The notes: a model not told the origin generated them from the letters alone. Counted from the stretch's first letter, positions 29,237 to 38,332 are shown. The stretch is 64,000 nt of DNA from Luteimonas sp. RC10 (GCF_014192745.1 NZ_JACHYJ010000002.1:62001-126000), one strand, 5' to 3'. Made by a program: numbers and translations.

Positions 29237-31384
29237 TCATCGCGTCGGCAGTCCCATTTCCTCCAGCAGCGCCGGCGCCGGATAGACCTTGGCCATCAGC
29301 CAGCGCATGTAGCGCATGTCGACATGGATGGCGCGCTTGGTGCGTGGGTCGAACCACCAGCTGGCACTGACCGACTCCCAGTTGCTGTCGAAGTTCAGTC
29401 CGACCAGCTCACCGCGAGCATCGAGCACCGGCGAGCCGGAGTTGCCGCCGGTGGTGTCGAGGTTGGTCAGGAAGTTGACCGGCTGGCTGCCCAGCGTCGG
29501 CTCGTCGGTGCCGGCGAAGTCGCCGCGCGCGATCGCATCGAGCAGCGGCGCCGGCGCATCGAACGGCGCCTGGCCGGTGTGCTTTTCGACGATGCCGGCC
29601 ACCGTGGTGACCGGCGCGTAGGCGACCGCGTCGCGCGGGGCCAGCGGTTCGACCCGCCCGAAGCTCACGCGCAAGGTGCCATTGGCATCGGGATACACCG
29701 CGCGCCCCTGCGAGGTCCGCCAGGCGACCAGGGCGCGCATGTAGGCCGGACGCAGCCGCAGTTGCTCGCCCTCGCGCGTCTTGCGGGCGTCCTCGGCCTG
29801 CAGTTGTGCGGCGACCAGCGGCCCGGCCAGCGCGACGAGTGGATCGTCGGCCAGCGCCCGGCCATCGCGCGCGGCTTCGAAGCGCGACAGCCGCTGCGCT
29901 TCCTCGCCCAGCGCGGTGCCCGCATAGAGCGTATCGAGCGCGCTCGCCAGGGCGGCGGGCGTACGCCCGAATGCCGCGTCGAACGCCGGCAGCCGCTGCG
30001 CGTCGGGCAACTGCTGGTAGCGGCCGAGCAGCACCGTCAGCAGCGCCTTCTCGCCCTCGGGCGCGTAGCGTCGCTGCGCCTGGCGCAGCACGCCTTCGAT
30101 CAGCGCGTGGTCGCGCTGCTGGTAACCGCGCTCGCGCTGCGCGTCGGGTTTGGCCGATTCGATGCGCAGGCGCTCAAGCAGCAGTGCGCTGCGCAGCACC
30201 TGGGTCTGGCTGGCGATCAGCTCGAGCAGTTGCTCGCCCTCGCCGGCGGCATTGCCCTGCGCCAGCACCGCCTGCAGCGCGGCGATGTCGCGCGCGTCCT
30301 CGCCGCCGGTCGCGGCGAGCATCGCGTCCTCATCGGCGCGGCGCTGGCGCACCGCATCGCTGCGCACCAGGCCCTCGAGCTCGCCGGCAGCGCGCTTGCG
30401 GCGATTCTTCAAGGTCTGCAACTGCGCGGCGTAGCGCGTCCGGACTTCGGCATCGTCGCGGCCGACCGCCTCGACGGCCGCGATCAAGGCATCGAACACC
30501 GCAACCCGCTGCGGCAGCACCTGGCCGACCTGCGCTTCGAACTCGGCCGCCGTGCGATGGCGGAACGTCGTGCCCGGATAGCCGGCGAGCATCGCGTAGT
30601 CGCCGGCATGCAGACCGTTGCGGGCGACCTGCAGATGCGCCGGCGGCGCATAGGGCACGTTGTCCGGGCTGTAGTCGGCCGGTCGTCCGTCGCGCCCGAC
30701 GTAGGCACGCAGCAGCGTGAAGTCGCCGCTGTGCCGGGGCCACATGAAATTGTCGATCTCGTCGCCGTAGTTGCCGATCGCGCGCGGCGGTGCATACACC
30801 AGGCGCACATCGCGCAGTTCCAGTTGCCGGATCAGGTAGAAGTCGCTGCCGTAGTCCATGTTGGCGACGCTGCAGCGGACCTCGCCCCCCTGCTCGCAAT
30901 CGGCGACCAGGCGCTTGCCGGCCGCCTCGACCGCATCGTGGTAGGCGCGCCCGTCCAGGCCGCGCGCATCGGCGAGCACCGTGTCGGTCACCCGGTCGAA
31001 ACCGACGGTCACCAGCACACGGAAATCCGGATTGGAGGGGCGCTCGTCGGCGCGGCCGTCGGCAATGAAGCCCGCATCGATGATGTCGCGTTCGGGGCTG
31101 CTGTTGTACTGGATCACGCCGTAGGCAACGTGGTGATTGGTCAACAGCAGGCCATCGCCGGAGACAAAGGCGCCGGTGCCGCCGCCAACGCGGACCACTG
31201 CGCTGAGCGGCGGGCGGGTCACGTCGGCCAGCGCCCGCGCGTCGCCCCGGAAACCGGCCTGACGCATCTGCGCGGCGATGTCGGGCAATTGACCGGGCAT
31301 CCACATGCCCTCATCGGCATGGGCGGTGGCGGACAACAGCAGGCCGGCCGCGAGGGCGGCAGTCAGTGGGCGTTTGGAAAGCAT
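29237..31384 (-). CDS. S46 family dipeptidyl-peptidase
   Basis: 715-aa exported serine exopeptidase of the DPP7/DPP11 family, trimming dipeptides from the N-termini of peptides in the periplasm. A signal peptide ends near ATA-HAD (residue 22). The triad is visible as His85 in 'LLLTNHHVAYG', Asp221 in 'WPRHSGDFTLLRAY' and the Ser in 'TGGNSGSPVLDARGELVGL'. Length matches characterised members (about 710-720 aa). DPP7-like versus DPP11-like specificity was not resolved. The ATG at 31384 was chosen because it gives the signal peptide. Confidence 0.94.
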   Translation of the reverse strand: MLSKRPLTAALAAGLLLSATAHADEGMWMPGQLPDIAAQMRQAGFRGDARALADVTRPPLSAVVRVGGGTGAFVSGDGLLLTNHHVAYGVIQYNSSPERDIIDAGFIADGRADERPSNPDFRVLVTVGFDRVTDTVLADARGLDGRAYHDAVEAAGKRLVADCEQGGEVRCSVANMDYGSDFYLIRQLELRDVRLVYAPPRAIGNYGDEIDNFMWPRHSGDFTLLRAYVGRDGRPADYSPDNVPYAPPAHLQVARNGLHAGDYAMLAGYPGTTFRHRTAAEFEAQVGQVLPQRVAVFDALIAAVEAVGRDDAEVRTRYAAQLQTLKNRRKRAAGELEGLVRSDAVRQRRADEDAMLAATGGEDARDIAALQAVLAQGNAAGEGEQLLELIASQTQVLRSALLLERLRIESAKPDAQRERGYQQRDHALIEGVLRQAQRRYAPEGEKALLTVLLGRYQQLPDAQRLPAFDAAFGRTPAALASALDTLYAGTALGEEAQRLSRFEAARDGRALADDPLVALAGPLVAAQLQAEDARKTREGEQLRLRPAYMRALVAWRTSQGRAVYPDANGTLRVSFGRVEPLAPRDAVAYAPVTTVAGIVEKHTGQAPFDAPAPLLDAIARGDFAGTDEPTLGSQPVNFLTNLDTTGGNSGSPVLDARGELVGLNFDSNWESVSASWWFDPRTKRAIHVDMRYMRWLMAKVYPAPALLEEMGLPTR

Positions 31385-31537
31385 GACGAAGATCCGAAAA
31401 AGAGCACGACGGCACAGCCGGCGACCATAGCCAGCCAGGCGCGCGCCGACAACGTCCATCGGTCACGCCCACGGTTAATGCCCCGTCAAGCGCAGCGACC
31501 TGTGCGGTCACGTCCACATCATAGGCAGCTTGCGAGC

Positions 31538-32404
31538 ATGCGCGCCATGCCAGTCGCTCCCGATCCACGTCGCCCCCATCCCGAAACCTTCCTGACCCCC
31601 GGCACGCCGCCTGCCCTGCGGCTGCGCGAAGATGCCTGGGATCTCGTCGCCGCCGACGGCCCGGTCATCACGACCGCCATCCATGACGGTCACCTGCTGC
31701 GGTCCGCGTTGCGCGATCGTGTCGCGCTCGACGAGGAGGCCCGTTGGCGCGAGGAAGATCCGCTGACCAGTCTGCTCGGCCAGGTCGGCGATGTGCGCTT
31801 GCGTGTGCGCACCTCGCGCTTCGAGGTCGACCTCAACCGGCCGCGCGACCAGGCCATCTACGCCACGCCCGAGGCCGCCTGGGGCCTGCAGGTCTGGGCA
31901 TCGCCACTGACCGAAGCCGAACGCGCAGCGTCGCTGGCGCTGTACGACCGCTTCTATGCGATGGTCGGCGAGCTGATCGATCGGACCGTCGACCGCTGGG
32001 GCTGTGCCCTGCTGATCGACCTCCACAGCTACAACCATCGCCGCGACGGCGCCCATGCCGATCCGGCGCCCCAGGCCGACAATCCGGATATCGAGCTGGG
32101 CGTGACCACACTCGACCACGCCCGCTGGGGCGGCACCGCGCGTCGCTTCGCCAATGTATTGCGTCGGCATCCGGTGCGCGGCGTGCTGCCCGATGTGCGC
32201 TGCAATGTGCGGTTCCCGACCGGCGGCCATTTCCCCGAATGGGTCTATGCGCACTGGGGCGATCGCGTCTGCACGATCTCGCCCGAGTACAAGAAGATCT
32301 TCATGGACGAATGGACCGGACAGGCCGATATTTCCGCGCTCTATGCCCTGCGCGATGGGCTGCAGCAGGCCGTGGAGGCGGTCCGTCCGGAGTTCCTGGC
32401 ATGA
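31538..32404 (+). CDS. N-formylglutamate amidohydrolase family protein
   Basis: 288-aa FGase/HutG-like metallohydrolase. 'LLIDLHSYNHRRDG' carries the metal-binding Asp/His pattern, and 'NVRFPTGGHFPEWVY' the later His/Glu part. True N-formylglutamate amidohydrolases act in histidine breakdown, but no hut genes are nearby; the gene instead overlaps (ATGA) a DUF1704/QEGLA metallopeptidase-like gene and, beyond it, an ATP-grasp ligase. The substrate may therefore be another acylated or conjugated amino acid. Start at 31538 or the ATG at 31547. Confidence 0.85.
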   Translation: MRAMPVAPDPRRPHPETFLTPGTPPALRLREDAWDLVAADGPVITTAIHDGHLLRSALRDRVALDEEARWREEDPLTSLLGQVGDVRLRVRTSRFEVDLNRPRDQAIYATPEAAWGLQVWASPLTEAERAASLALYDRFYAMVGELIDRTVDRWGCALLIDLHSYNHRRDGAHADPAPQADNPDIELGVTTLDHARWGGTARRFANVLRRHPVRGVLPDVRCNVRFPTGGHFPEWVYAHWGDRVCTISPEYKKIFMDEWTGQADISALYALRDGLQQAVEAVRPEFLA

Positions 32405-33621
32405 GCGCCGACGCCATAGTGATGGCCCGGCCGAAGGCGCGCGCCCTGCCCCCGGTGGCGGCGCAGATCGACGCAACGCTGGCGCGCATGGACGCGCAAC
32501 TGGACTGGCTGATCGCCCTGTCACCGCTCGACGGCGAGGCCCTGTGGCGCCAGTTCGACGCCACCGGTCGGATGGTCGAGCCGCAACTGCGTTACGTCGA
32601 TCTGGAGACCGATCTGGCGGCCGCCCGCCGCACGCTTGATGCGCTGCCGATCGGCGAGGTCGCACCGCCCGCCCTGCAGGCCCTGCTGGCCGAGAAACAA
32701 CGCGAACTCAGCCGCATGATCGACCTGGTCCAGGCGCGCGACCAACCGGACTTCATCGCGGCCAGCGTCGCGCTGTTCGGCGACGTCGAGCCCGATCTGC
32801 TGGACCTGGCCCGACGCATCCTCGCCAATGTCCCGGCCGGCGAGCCGCTGGTGGCCGATGCCGGCATCGACGACGTGCGCGCGGCGGTGGAGGCGGAAAT
32901 CGACTGGTATCGCGCACAGGCGCCCGACTTCCATATCGAGGTCGTGGTCGATACCGACATCAGCTCGATGCTGATGGTGTCCCATGGCACGTTCTACATC
33001 GACGGCAACATCCGCCTGCCGCACGCGCGCGTCGATCCCTTGATCCAGCACGAAATCGGCACGCATGTCGTGACCCGCCACAACGGCCAGCAGCAGGCGC
33101 TGCGTCAACTGCAGGTCGGACTGGCGCAGTACGACCCGACCCAGGAAGGCCTGGGCGTGCTGGCGGAGTTTCTCGCCGGCTACCTGCCCGGCGAACGCCT
33201 GCGCGTGCTTGCCGCGCGCGTCGTCGCCGCAGCGATGGCCGCCAACGGCGAGGGCCTGCCGGCGATCTTCGACCGACTGCACACCCACCATGCGCTGCCG
33301 ACCGACGATGCCTTCGATGTCGCGCTGCGTGCGCGCCGCGGCGGCGGACTGACCAAGGACGCGGTCTACCTGCGCGGCGTGCGCGACCTGCTGGCCTACC
33401 TCGCCGCAGACGGCGAGTTCGATGCGCTGTTCCTGGGCAAGTTCGCCCTGTCGCAACTCGACCTGCTCGAGAGCCTGGTCGATGACGGCTGGGTGGTGCC
33501 GCCCGCACTGCTGCCGCGCTACACCGCGGCCGACGATTTCTCCACCCGACTCGACGCGTGCCGCCGCACGCCGGTCGAATGCCTCCACCAGACCCACCGC
33601 CCCCCGGAACCCACACCATGA
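32401..33621 (+). CDS. DUF1704/QEGLA-motif protein, probable HExxxH zinc metallopeptidase
   Basis: 406-aa protein of the family annotated 'flavohemoglobin expression-modulating QEGLA motif protein'. The sequence shows a metallopeptidase-like signature: 'QHEIGTHVV' (His217, Glu218, His222; HExxxH) and 'DPTQEGLGVLAEF' (Glu249) as likely third metal ligand. The eukaryotic tubulin carboxypeptidase MATCAP belongs to the same DUF1704 family, so carboxypeptidase activity is a reasonable inference. No signal peptide, hence cytoplasmic. It overlaps both neighbours by 4 nt, between the amidohydrolase and the ATP-grasp ligase. Confidence 0.88.
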   Translation: MSADAIVMARPKARALPPVAAQIDATLARMDAQLDWLIALSPLDGEALWRQFDATGRMVEPQLRYVDLETDLAAARRTLDALPIGEVAPPALQALLAEKQRELSRMIDLVQARDQPDFIAASVALFGDVEPDLLDLARRILANVPAGEPLVADAGIDDVRAAVEAEIDWYRAQAPDFHIEVVVDTDISSMLMVSHGTFYIDGNIRLPHARVDPLIQHEIGTHVVTRHNGQQQALRQLQVGLAQYDPTQEGLGVLAEFLAGYLPGERLRVLAARVVAAAMAANGEGLPAIFDRLHTHHALPTDDAFDVALRARRGGGLTKDAVYLRGVRDLLAYLAADGEFDALFLGKFALSQLDLLESLVDDGWVVPPALLPRYTAADDFSTRLDACRRTPVECLHQTHRPPEPTP

Positions 33622-34688
33622 GCGCCAGAGAGCACGCCCCGATGCGATTGGGCTTCGTCGTCAACGACGTCGACACCGAGCAGGACAACTACACCACCAT
33701 TCGCCTCGCGCGTCAGGCGGTCCATCGCGGCCATCGGGTCGCGCTGATCGGCCTGGGCGACTTCACCTACGATGCCGGCGGCACCATCCGTGCCTGCGCG
33801 CGGATTCCGCGCCTGGACCGCTACGAAGACGACCGCGCCCTGCTCGCCGACCTCCAGGGCCCCGAGCGCCAGACCGAACGGATCTCGGTACAGGATCTGG
33901 ATGTGCTGATGCTGCGCAGCGATCCGGCCGAAGAGCTGGTCGAGCGCCCCTGGGCACCGAGCAGCGCGCTGCTGTTCGCCCAGTTGGTGGCGCTGCACGA
34001 TGTGCTCGTCGTCAACGACCCCACGCACCTGACCGATGCGTCCAACAAGACCTATTTCCAGCATTTCCCCGAGGACGTACGCCCGGTCACCTGCATCAGC
34101 CGCGACGCCGAGGAGATCAAGGCCTTCCTCGCCGCCCACGACGGCTGCGGCGTGATCAAGCCGTTGCAGGGGTCTGGCGGCCAGGGCGTATTCGTCGTCG
34201 ACGGCAACGGTACCGGCAACCTCAACCAGATGATCGACGCGGTGACCCGCGACGGCTACGCGATCGCGCAGGAATACCTGCCCGGCGCCAAGAACGGCGA
34301 CCTGCGCTTGTTGATGCTCAACGGCCGTCCGCTGGAGGTCGATGGGACCTATGCCTGCATCCGCCGCTACAACGACAGCGGCGATGCACGCAGCAACATC
34401 AGCGCCGGCGGCAAGTACGAGATGGCGGTGCCCGATGCCGATGCGTTGCGCCTGGCGGAGCTGGTCGCGCCGAAGTTGATCCGTGACGGCATGTACTTTG
34501 TCGGCCTGGACATCGTCGGCAACAAGTTGATGGAAGTGAACGTCGACACGCCGGGCGGGATCAACATGGTCGAAGAGCTGACCGGTCTGGACTTCAGCGG
34601 CGCGATCCTCGACGACCTCGAGCGCAAGCTGCGCCTGCGCCGCCACTACGGACGCACGCTCGGCAACGCCGAACTGGCGATGCTCTAA
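33618..34688 (+). CDS. ATP-grasp ligase, glutathione synthetase (GshB)-like
   Basis: 356-aa member of the ATP-grasp superfamily. The N-terminal pre-grasp domain ('MRLGFVVNDVDTEQDNYTT') resembles GshB, followed by the ATP-binding lobes: 'GVIKPLQGSGGQGVFVV' with the nucleotide Lys and glycine loop, 'IAQEYLPGAKNGDLRLLM' and metal-binding 'LMEVNVDTPGGINMVEE'. It ligates a carboxylate to an amine with ATP hydrolysis. Its name in databases is often glutathione synthase, but the fixed partnership with a DUF1704 peptidase and an N-formylglutamate amidohydrolase suggests a different peptide substrate. The ATG overlaps the preceding stop. Confidence 0.87.
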   Translation: MSAREHAPMRLGFVVNDVDTEQDNYTTIRLARQAVHRGHRVALIGLGDFTYDAGGTIRACARIPRLDRYEDDRALLADLQGPERQTERISVQDLDVLMLRSDPAEELVERPWAPSSALLFAQLVALHDVLVVNDPTHLTDASNKTYFQHFPEDVRPVTCISRDAEEIKAFLAAHDGCGVIKPLQGSGGQGVFVVDGNGTGNLNQMIDAVTRDGYAIAQEYLPGAKNGDLRLLMLNGRPLEVDGTYACIRRYNDSGDARSNISAGGKYEMAVPDADALRLAELVAPKLIRDGMYFVGLDIVGNKLMEVNVDTPGGINMVEELTGLDFSGAILDDLERKLRLRRHYGRTLGNAELAML

Positions 34689-34696
34689 AAGCTGCA

Positions 34697-34724
34697 CGCC
34701 GCACGGTCGCAGAACCGTGCGGCG
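34697..34724. terminator. Perfect 11-bp hairpin between convergent genes
   Basis: CGCCGCACGGT (34697-34707) pairs with ACCGTGCGGCG (34714-34724) around a 6-nt loop. It lies between the stop of the ATP-grasp gene and the stop of the convergent oxidoreductase. On the minus strand a short T-run (complement of aaaa at 34687-34690) follows about 5 nt after the stem. Confidence 0.6.
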
Positions 34725-34747
34725 CGCACCGCCTCAACGACAACCGA

Positions 34748-37066
34748 TCATTCCGGCGCCGGGCCGGCAGGCACCGGCGCATCGCTGCGTCCGCGCACGA
34801 TCCGGACCGGCACCGATTTCGCGGCCGGCACGTGGCTGTCGATCGCGTGGTGGGCGACCGGGATCAGCGCATTGCATTCGGGGTAGTAGGCGGCGATGCA
34901 CCCGGCTGGAATCAGATACGGCACCACGCGCAGGCCGCCGACCTCGCGGCGCACCCCGTCGTCGACGTCGGTGACCAGTGCGATCTCCTCGCCCTCCTGG
35001 ATGCCGAGCGCAGCAATGTCCTGCGCATTCATCAGCACGACACGACGCGTGCCTTCGATTCCGCGGAACCGGTCGCGATAGCCGTAGACCGTGGTGTTGA
35101 ACTGGTCGTTGCTGCGGACCGTCAGCAGCCGGTAGCGTCCTGGACGATCCTCGAAGCCCGTCGCCGACAGCACCTCCGGCACATGGAACTCGGCCTTGCC
35201 GCTGTCGGTCTGCCAGCGCCGCTCGCGCGCCGCAACCGGGCGCGGAAAGCCGCCAGGCACATCCAGTCGCGCGTTGAAGTCCGGGAACTGCTCGGGATAG
35301 GTCGCCTCGATCGCATCGCGGACCTTGGCGTAATCATCCACCCAGGCCTGCCAGGGCACCTGCGATTGATCTGCAACCGTGGCCAACGCGATGCCGGCGA
35401 CGATCGCCGGTTCCGAGCGCAAATGTGCACTGGCCGGACGACTGGTGCCCAGCGAGCCATGGATGCAGGTGGTGCTGTCCTCGACGGTGACCCGCTGCGG
35501 CCCGCTCGCCTGCACATCTTGTTCGAGCCTGCCCAGACACGGCAGCAACAGCGCGGTACGGCCGCACAGCAGATGGCTGCGGTTGAGCTTGGTGGCCACC
35601 TGCACGGTCAGCGCCATGTCGCCCCAGCGCGCCTCCAGCGGCCCGGTCTCGGGCGCAGCGCGCGCGAAGTTGCCGCCCAGCCCGATGAAGGCATGGACCG
35701 AGCCGTCGAGAATGCCCTCGACGGTCGAGACCGTATCGCGGCCTTTCTTGCGCGGCGCCTGGAAGCCGTACTGGGCCTCCAGGCGGTCGAGCGGCACCAG
35801 CTCGGGCTTTTCGGAGATGCCGACGGTACGCTGGCCCTGGACGTTGGAGTGCCCGCGCACCGGACAGATGCCGGCGCCCGGACGGCCGACGTTGCCGCGC
35901 ATCAGTGCCAGGTTGCACAGCATGCGGACGTTGTCGACGCCGTGGCGATGCTGGGTCAGCCCCATGCCGTAGATCAGGATCGTCGCCTTGGCGCGCGCGT
36001 AGACCCCGGCGGCGGCTTCCATGTCGGCCCGCGACAGGCCCGATTCGCGCTCCAGGTCCGCCCAGTCGCTGGCGCGCAGCGACGCGGCGAACGCCTCGAA
36101 GCCATGGGTGTGCTCGGCGATGAAATCCACGTCGAGCACGCGCGCCTCGCCGGCCGCCACAGCAGCATCGTCGAGCGCCAGCACGGCCTTGGCAATGCCC
36201 TGCAGCACCGACAGGTCGCTGCCGGCACGCACCTGGAAGTAGGCATTGCTGATCCGCGTCGACTGGCCGGTCGCCATCGCCAACGGCTCCTGCGGATTGG
36301 TGAACCGCTCCCAGCCGCGCTCGTACAGCGGATTGAAGGTGATGATCTCCGCGCCGCGACGGCTGGCGTCCTGCAGCGGGTGCAGCAGGCGCGGACTGTT
36401 GACACCGACGTTCTGCCCGAAGGACAGGATGCAGTCGCAATGCTCGAAGTCGTCCAGCAGCACCGTGCCCACCGGCACGCCGATGCTCCGGGGCAAGCCC
36501 ACCGAGGTGCTCTCGTGACACATATTGGAGCTGTCGGGCAGGTTGTTGTTGCCGTAGACGCGCGCCAGCAAGCCGTACATGTACGAGGTCTCCAGCGACG
36601 CGCGCCCGGACGCATAGAACACCACGCGCTCGCGCTCGAGCGCGCGCAGCTCGCGACCGATCAGCGCGAAGGCGTCTTCCCACGAGATCGGAACATAGCG
36701 ATCGCGTTGCGCGTCGTAACGCATCGGCTCGACCAATCGGCCCTGCGCTTCGAGGTCGTAGTCGGCCCACTGCCGCAGCTCGGACAACGAGTGGGCCTCG
36801 AAGAACGCAGCGTCGGCGCGCGCTTCGTCGAGTTCCCACATCGTCGCCTTGGCGCCGTTCTCACAGAACTCGAAGGCGTGCGGCTGGGCAGGCTTGGCCC
36901 AAGAGCAGCTGACGCAGGCAAAGCCGTCGACCTTGTTCTGCCGCGCCAGCTGGCGCGCGCCTTCGACGCTGGGGGCGTCGGAACCCAGGCCGTGCCGCGC
37001 CAGCGACTGGACCGAGCCCCAACCGCCTGCGGGGCCTTCGTAGCGGCCGATCCGGATCTGTGCCAT
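34748..37066 (-). CDS. YdeP/FdhF-type molybdopterin oxidoreductase alpha subunit
   Basis: 772-aa molybdopterin (bis-MGD) oxidoreductase of the TIGR01701/YdeP group. Cys51, Cys54 and Cys68 ('GFACVSCSWAK', 'FEFCENGAK') sit where formate dehydrogenases bind an Fe-S cluster, but there are fewer cysteines than in FdhF. Cys183 in 'SNMCHESTSVGL' is the likely Mo ligand. The C-terminal MopB-binding domain begins near residue 640 ('RYRLLTVRSNDQFNTTVYGY'). No fdhD or electron-transfer partner is adjacent, so the electron acceptor is unknown. E. coli YdeP has been linked to acid resistance. Three 14-bp direct repeats lie 65-106 bp upstream of the start. Confidence 0.9.
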   Translation of the reverse strand: MAQIRIGRYEGPAGGWGSVQSLARHGLGSDAPSVEGARQLARQNKVDGFACVSCSWAKPAQPHAFEFCENGAKATMWELDEARADAAFFEAHSLSELRQWADYDLEAQGRLVEPMRYDAQRDRYVPISWEDAFALIGRELRALERERVVFYASGRASLETSYMYGLLARVYGNNNLPDSSNMCHESTSVGLPRSIGVPVGTVLLDDFEHCDCILSFGQNVGVNSPRLLHPLQDASRRGAEIITFNPLYERGWERFTNPQEPLAMATGQSTRISNAYFQVRAGSDLSVLQGIAKAVLALDDAAVAAGEARVLDVDFIAEHTHGFEAFAASLRASDWADLERESGLSRADMEAAAGVYARAKATILIYGMGLTQHRHGVDNVRMLCNLALMRGNVGRPGAGICPVRGHSNVQGQRTVGISEKPELVPLDRLEAQYGFQAPRKKGRDTVSTVEGILDGSVHAFIGLGGNFARAAPETGPLEARWGDMALTVQVATKLNRSHLLCGRTALLLPCLGRLEQDVQASGPQRVTVEDSTTCIHGSLGTSRPASAHLRSEPAIVAGIALATVADQSQVPWQAWVDDYAKVRDAIEATYPEQFPDFNARLDVPGGFPRPVAARERRWQTDSGKAEFHVPEVLSATGFEDRPGRYRLLTVRSNDQFNTTVYGYRDRFRGIEGTRRVVLMNAQDIAALGIQEGEEIALVTDVDDGVRREVGGLRVVPYLIPAGCIAAYYPECNALIPVAHHAIDSHVPAAKSVPVRIVRGRSDAPVPAGPAPE

Positions 37067-37128
37067 CGTCCGTCCTTACGAGCGAATGACAGCTGACGCT
37101 AACGCGTCTGCGCTCACGCATCCGTGAA

Positions 37129-37172
37129 CACATCGATGTGAAAAGATCGATGTGACCAGATCCATGTCACCC
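37129..37172. promoter_or_regulatory. Three 14-bp direct repeats with a 12-bp palindrome upstream of the oxidoreductase
   Basis: Units catcgatgtgaaaa (37131-37144), gatcgatgtgacca (37145-37158) and gatccatgtcaccc (37159-37172) are in tandem. The first overlaps the perfect palindrome CACATCGATGTG (37129-37140). They lie 63-106 bp upstream of the oxidoreductase start on the minus strand, a normal place for activator or repressor sites. TGTGA/GTCAC elements recall Crp-family half-sites, but the spacing does not fit the standard site. Confidence 0.5.
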
Positions 37173-37217
37173 GGACAGCACGTTGCCATGGCAGGCACAC
37201 ACGCAATCGGCGAGCAC

Positions 37218-37406
37218 TCAATCGGCCAGCTCCCAGCAGGCCCGGATCAACGGTTCGGCCTCGTCCCAGGCCACGCTGTCATCGTGGCGCAGACGCAACC
37301 ATCCCGCTTCCAGGCGCGCGACGCAGTCCTCCCAAGGCACTGTACCCAGGTACTCGCGCGCCATCTGTCCATAGATGCAACACAGTTCGACATCATCGGT
37401 GCCCAT
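37218..37406 (-). CDS. Small hypothetical protein, 62 aa
   Basis: Soluble acidic protein beginning MGTDDVELCCIYGQMAREYL, rich in Trp, Glu and Cys, without signal peptide. The start has CAGGAG at about 8 nt upstream on the minus strand, which supports real translation. I do not recognise it. It lies upstream of the oxidoreductase on the same strand (151 nt gap) and divergent from the Crp-like regulator. Confidence 0.6.
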   Translation of the reverse strand: MGTDDVELCCIYGQMAREYLGTVPWEDCVARLEAGWLRLRHDDSVAWDEAEPLIRACWELAD

Positions 37407-37603
37407 GCGACGCTCCTGTCGTCTGCGATCCCCGAGGCCGCACCATCCGCGGCAGCCTGCCTCGAGCTTGCAAGCTTGCGTTCGGCGGGTCTGTGCGATA
37501 CCGAACGTATTCAGCCTGCGTATGCGCGGTTTCGCACATACGACACCCCATTCAGCAACGAGAATCCATCGTTCACTGAATGCTTCGGATCCAAGTGCAC
37601 CGC

Positions 37604-38332
37604 ATGAACAGGAATGCGCCCTGGGCGCCGCTCAATGGACTGCTTCAGGACCTGCCGCCGGAGGTCTGCGATCGCATGGGCAAGGATTTGCAGCTGGTCG
37701 AGCTGCCGGTGGGCAAAGTCCTGCACGAGGCGGGCGCAAGCCGCTCCACGCTGTATTTCCCCCGCGAGGGCATCGTCTCGATCCTGTACGCACTGGAAAA
37801 CGGCGACACCAGCGAAGTGGCGATGATCGGCAACGAGGGCGTGGTCGGCGCCGGCCTGCTGGCCGGCGCACGCAGCGTGCCGTTGCGCGCGGTGGTCCAG
37901 GTCGGTGGAGAAGCGCTTGCGCTCCGGGTCGAGGCCGCGCAACGCGAGTTCCAGCTCGGCGGTGCGTTCCAGGCCATCATTCTGCGCTACATGCAGGCGC
38001 TGCTGACGCAGACGGCGATGACCGGGGTCTGCAATCGCCACCACACGGTGGACCGCCAGCTGTCGCGCTGGCTGTTGCTGGTCAATGACCGCATCGGCAC
38101 CACCGAGATCAAGATGACCCAGGAGCAGATCGCGCACCTGCTGGGCGTGCGCCGCGAGGGCGTGACCGAAGCCGCACGCCGGCTGCAGGACGAAGGCTGC
38201 ATCCGCTATAGCCGGGGGCTGATCCAGGTGCTCGAGCCGGCCTCGCTGCTCGACCGCGCCTGCGAGTGCTACGAGGTCATCCGCAGCGAGTACGACCGCC
38301 TGTTGCGCGAACCGCTCGAACCCGAGCGCTGA
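37604..38332 (+). CDS. Crp/Fnr-family transcriptional regulator
   Basis: 242-aa regulator with an N-terminal cyclic-nucleotide-binding-like beta-roll ('LPVGKVLHEAGASRSTLYFPREG') and a C-terminal winged HTH ('MTQEQIAHLLGVRREGVTEAARRLQDEGCIRYS'). The Fnr cysteine cluster is absent from the N-terminus, and the roll lacks the classical cAMP phosphate-binding RAATV motif, so the ligand is unknown and may not be a cyclic nucleotide. Start at 37604; an ATG at 37580 is in frame. It is separate from the xanthomonad global regulator Clp. A target could be the repeat region 0.45 kb upstream, but this is speculation. Confidence 0.87.
   Translation: MNRNAPWAPLNGLLQDLPPEVCDRMGKDLQLVELPVGKVLHEAGASRSTLYFPREGIVSILYALENGDTSEVAMIGNEGVVGAGLLAGARSVPLRAVVQVGGEALALRVEAAQREFQLGGAFQAIILRYMQALLTQTAMTGVCNRHHTVDRQLSRWLLLVNDRIGTTEIKMTQEQIAHLLGVRREGVTEAARRLQDEGCIRYSRGLIQVLEPASLLDRACECYEVIRSEYDRLLREPLEPER

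Noticed and set aside
29141..32404. 1087-codon plus-strand frame ending in the amidohydrolase gene
   Set aside because: Only the last 288 codons encode the amidohydrolase; the rest is antisense to the S46 peptidase.
31538..32404. Histidine degradation (hutG) role for the N-formylglutamate amidohydrolase
   Set aside because: No hut genes are nearby and the gene is coupled to a DUF1704 and an ATP-grasp gene instead.
37129..37172. A standard Crp/Fnr site (TGTGA-N6-TCACA or TTGAT-N4-ATCAA)
   Set aside because: TGTGA elements are present but no pair has the required spacing and symmetry.
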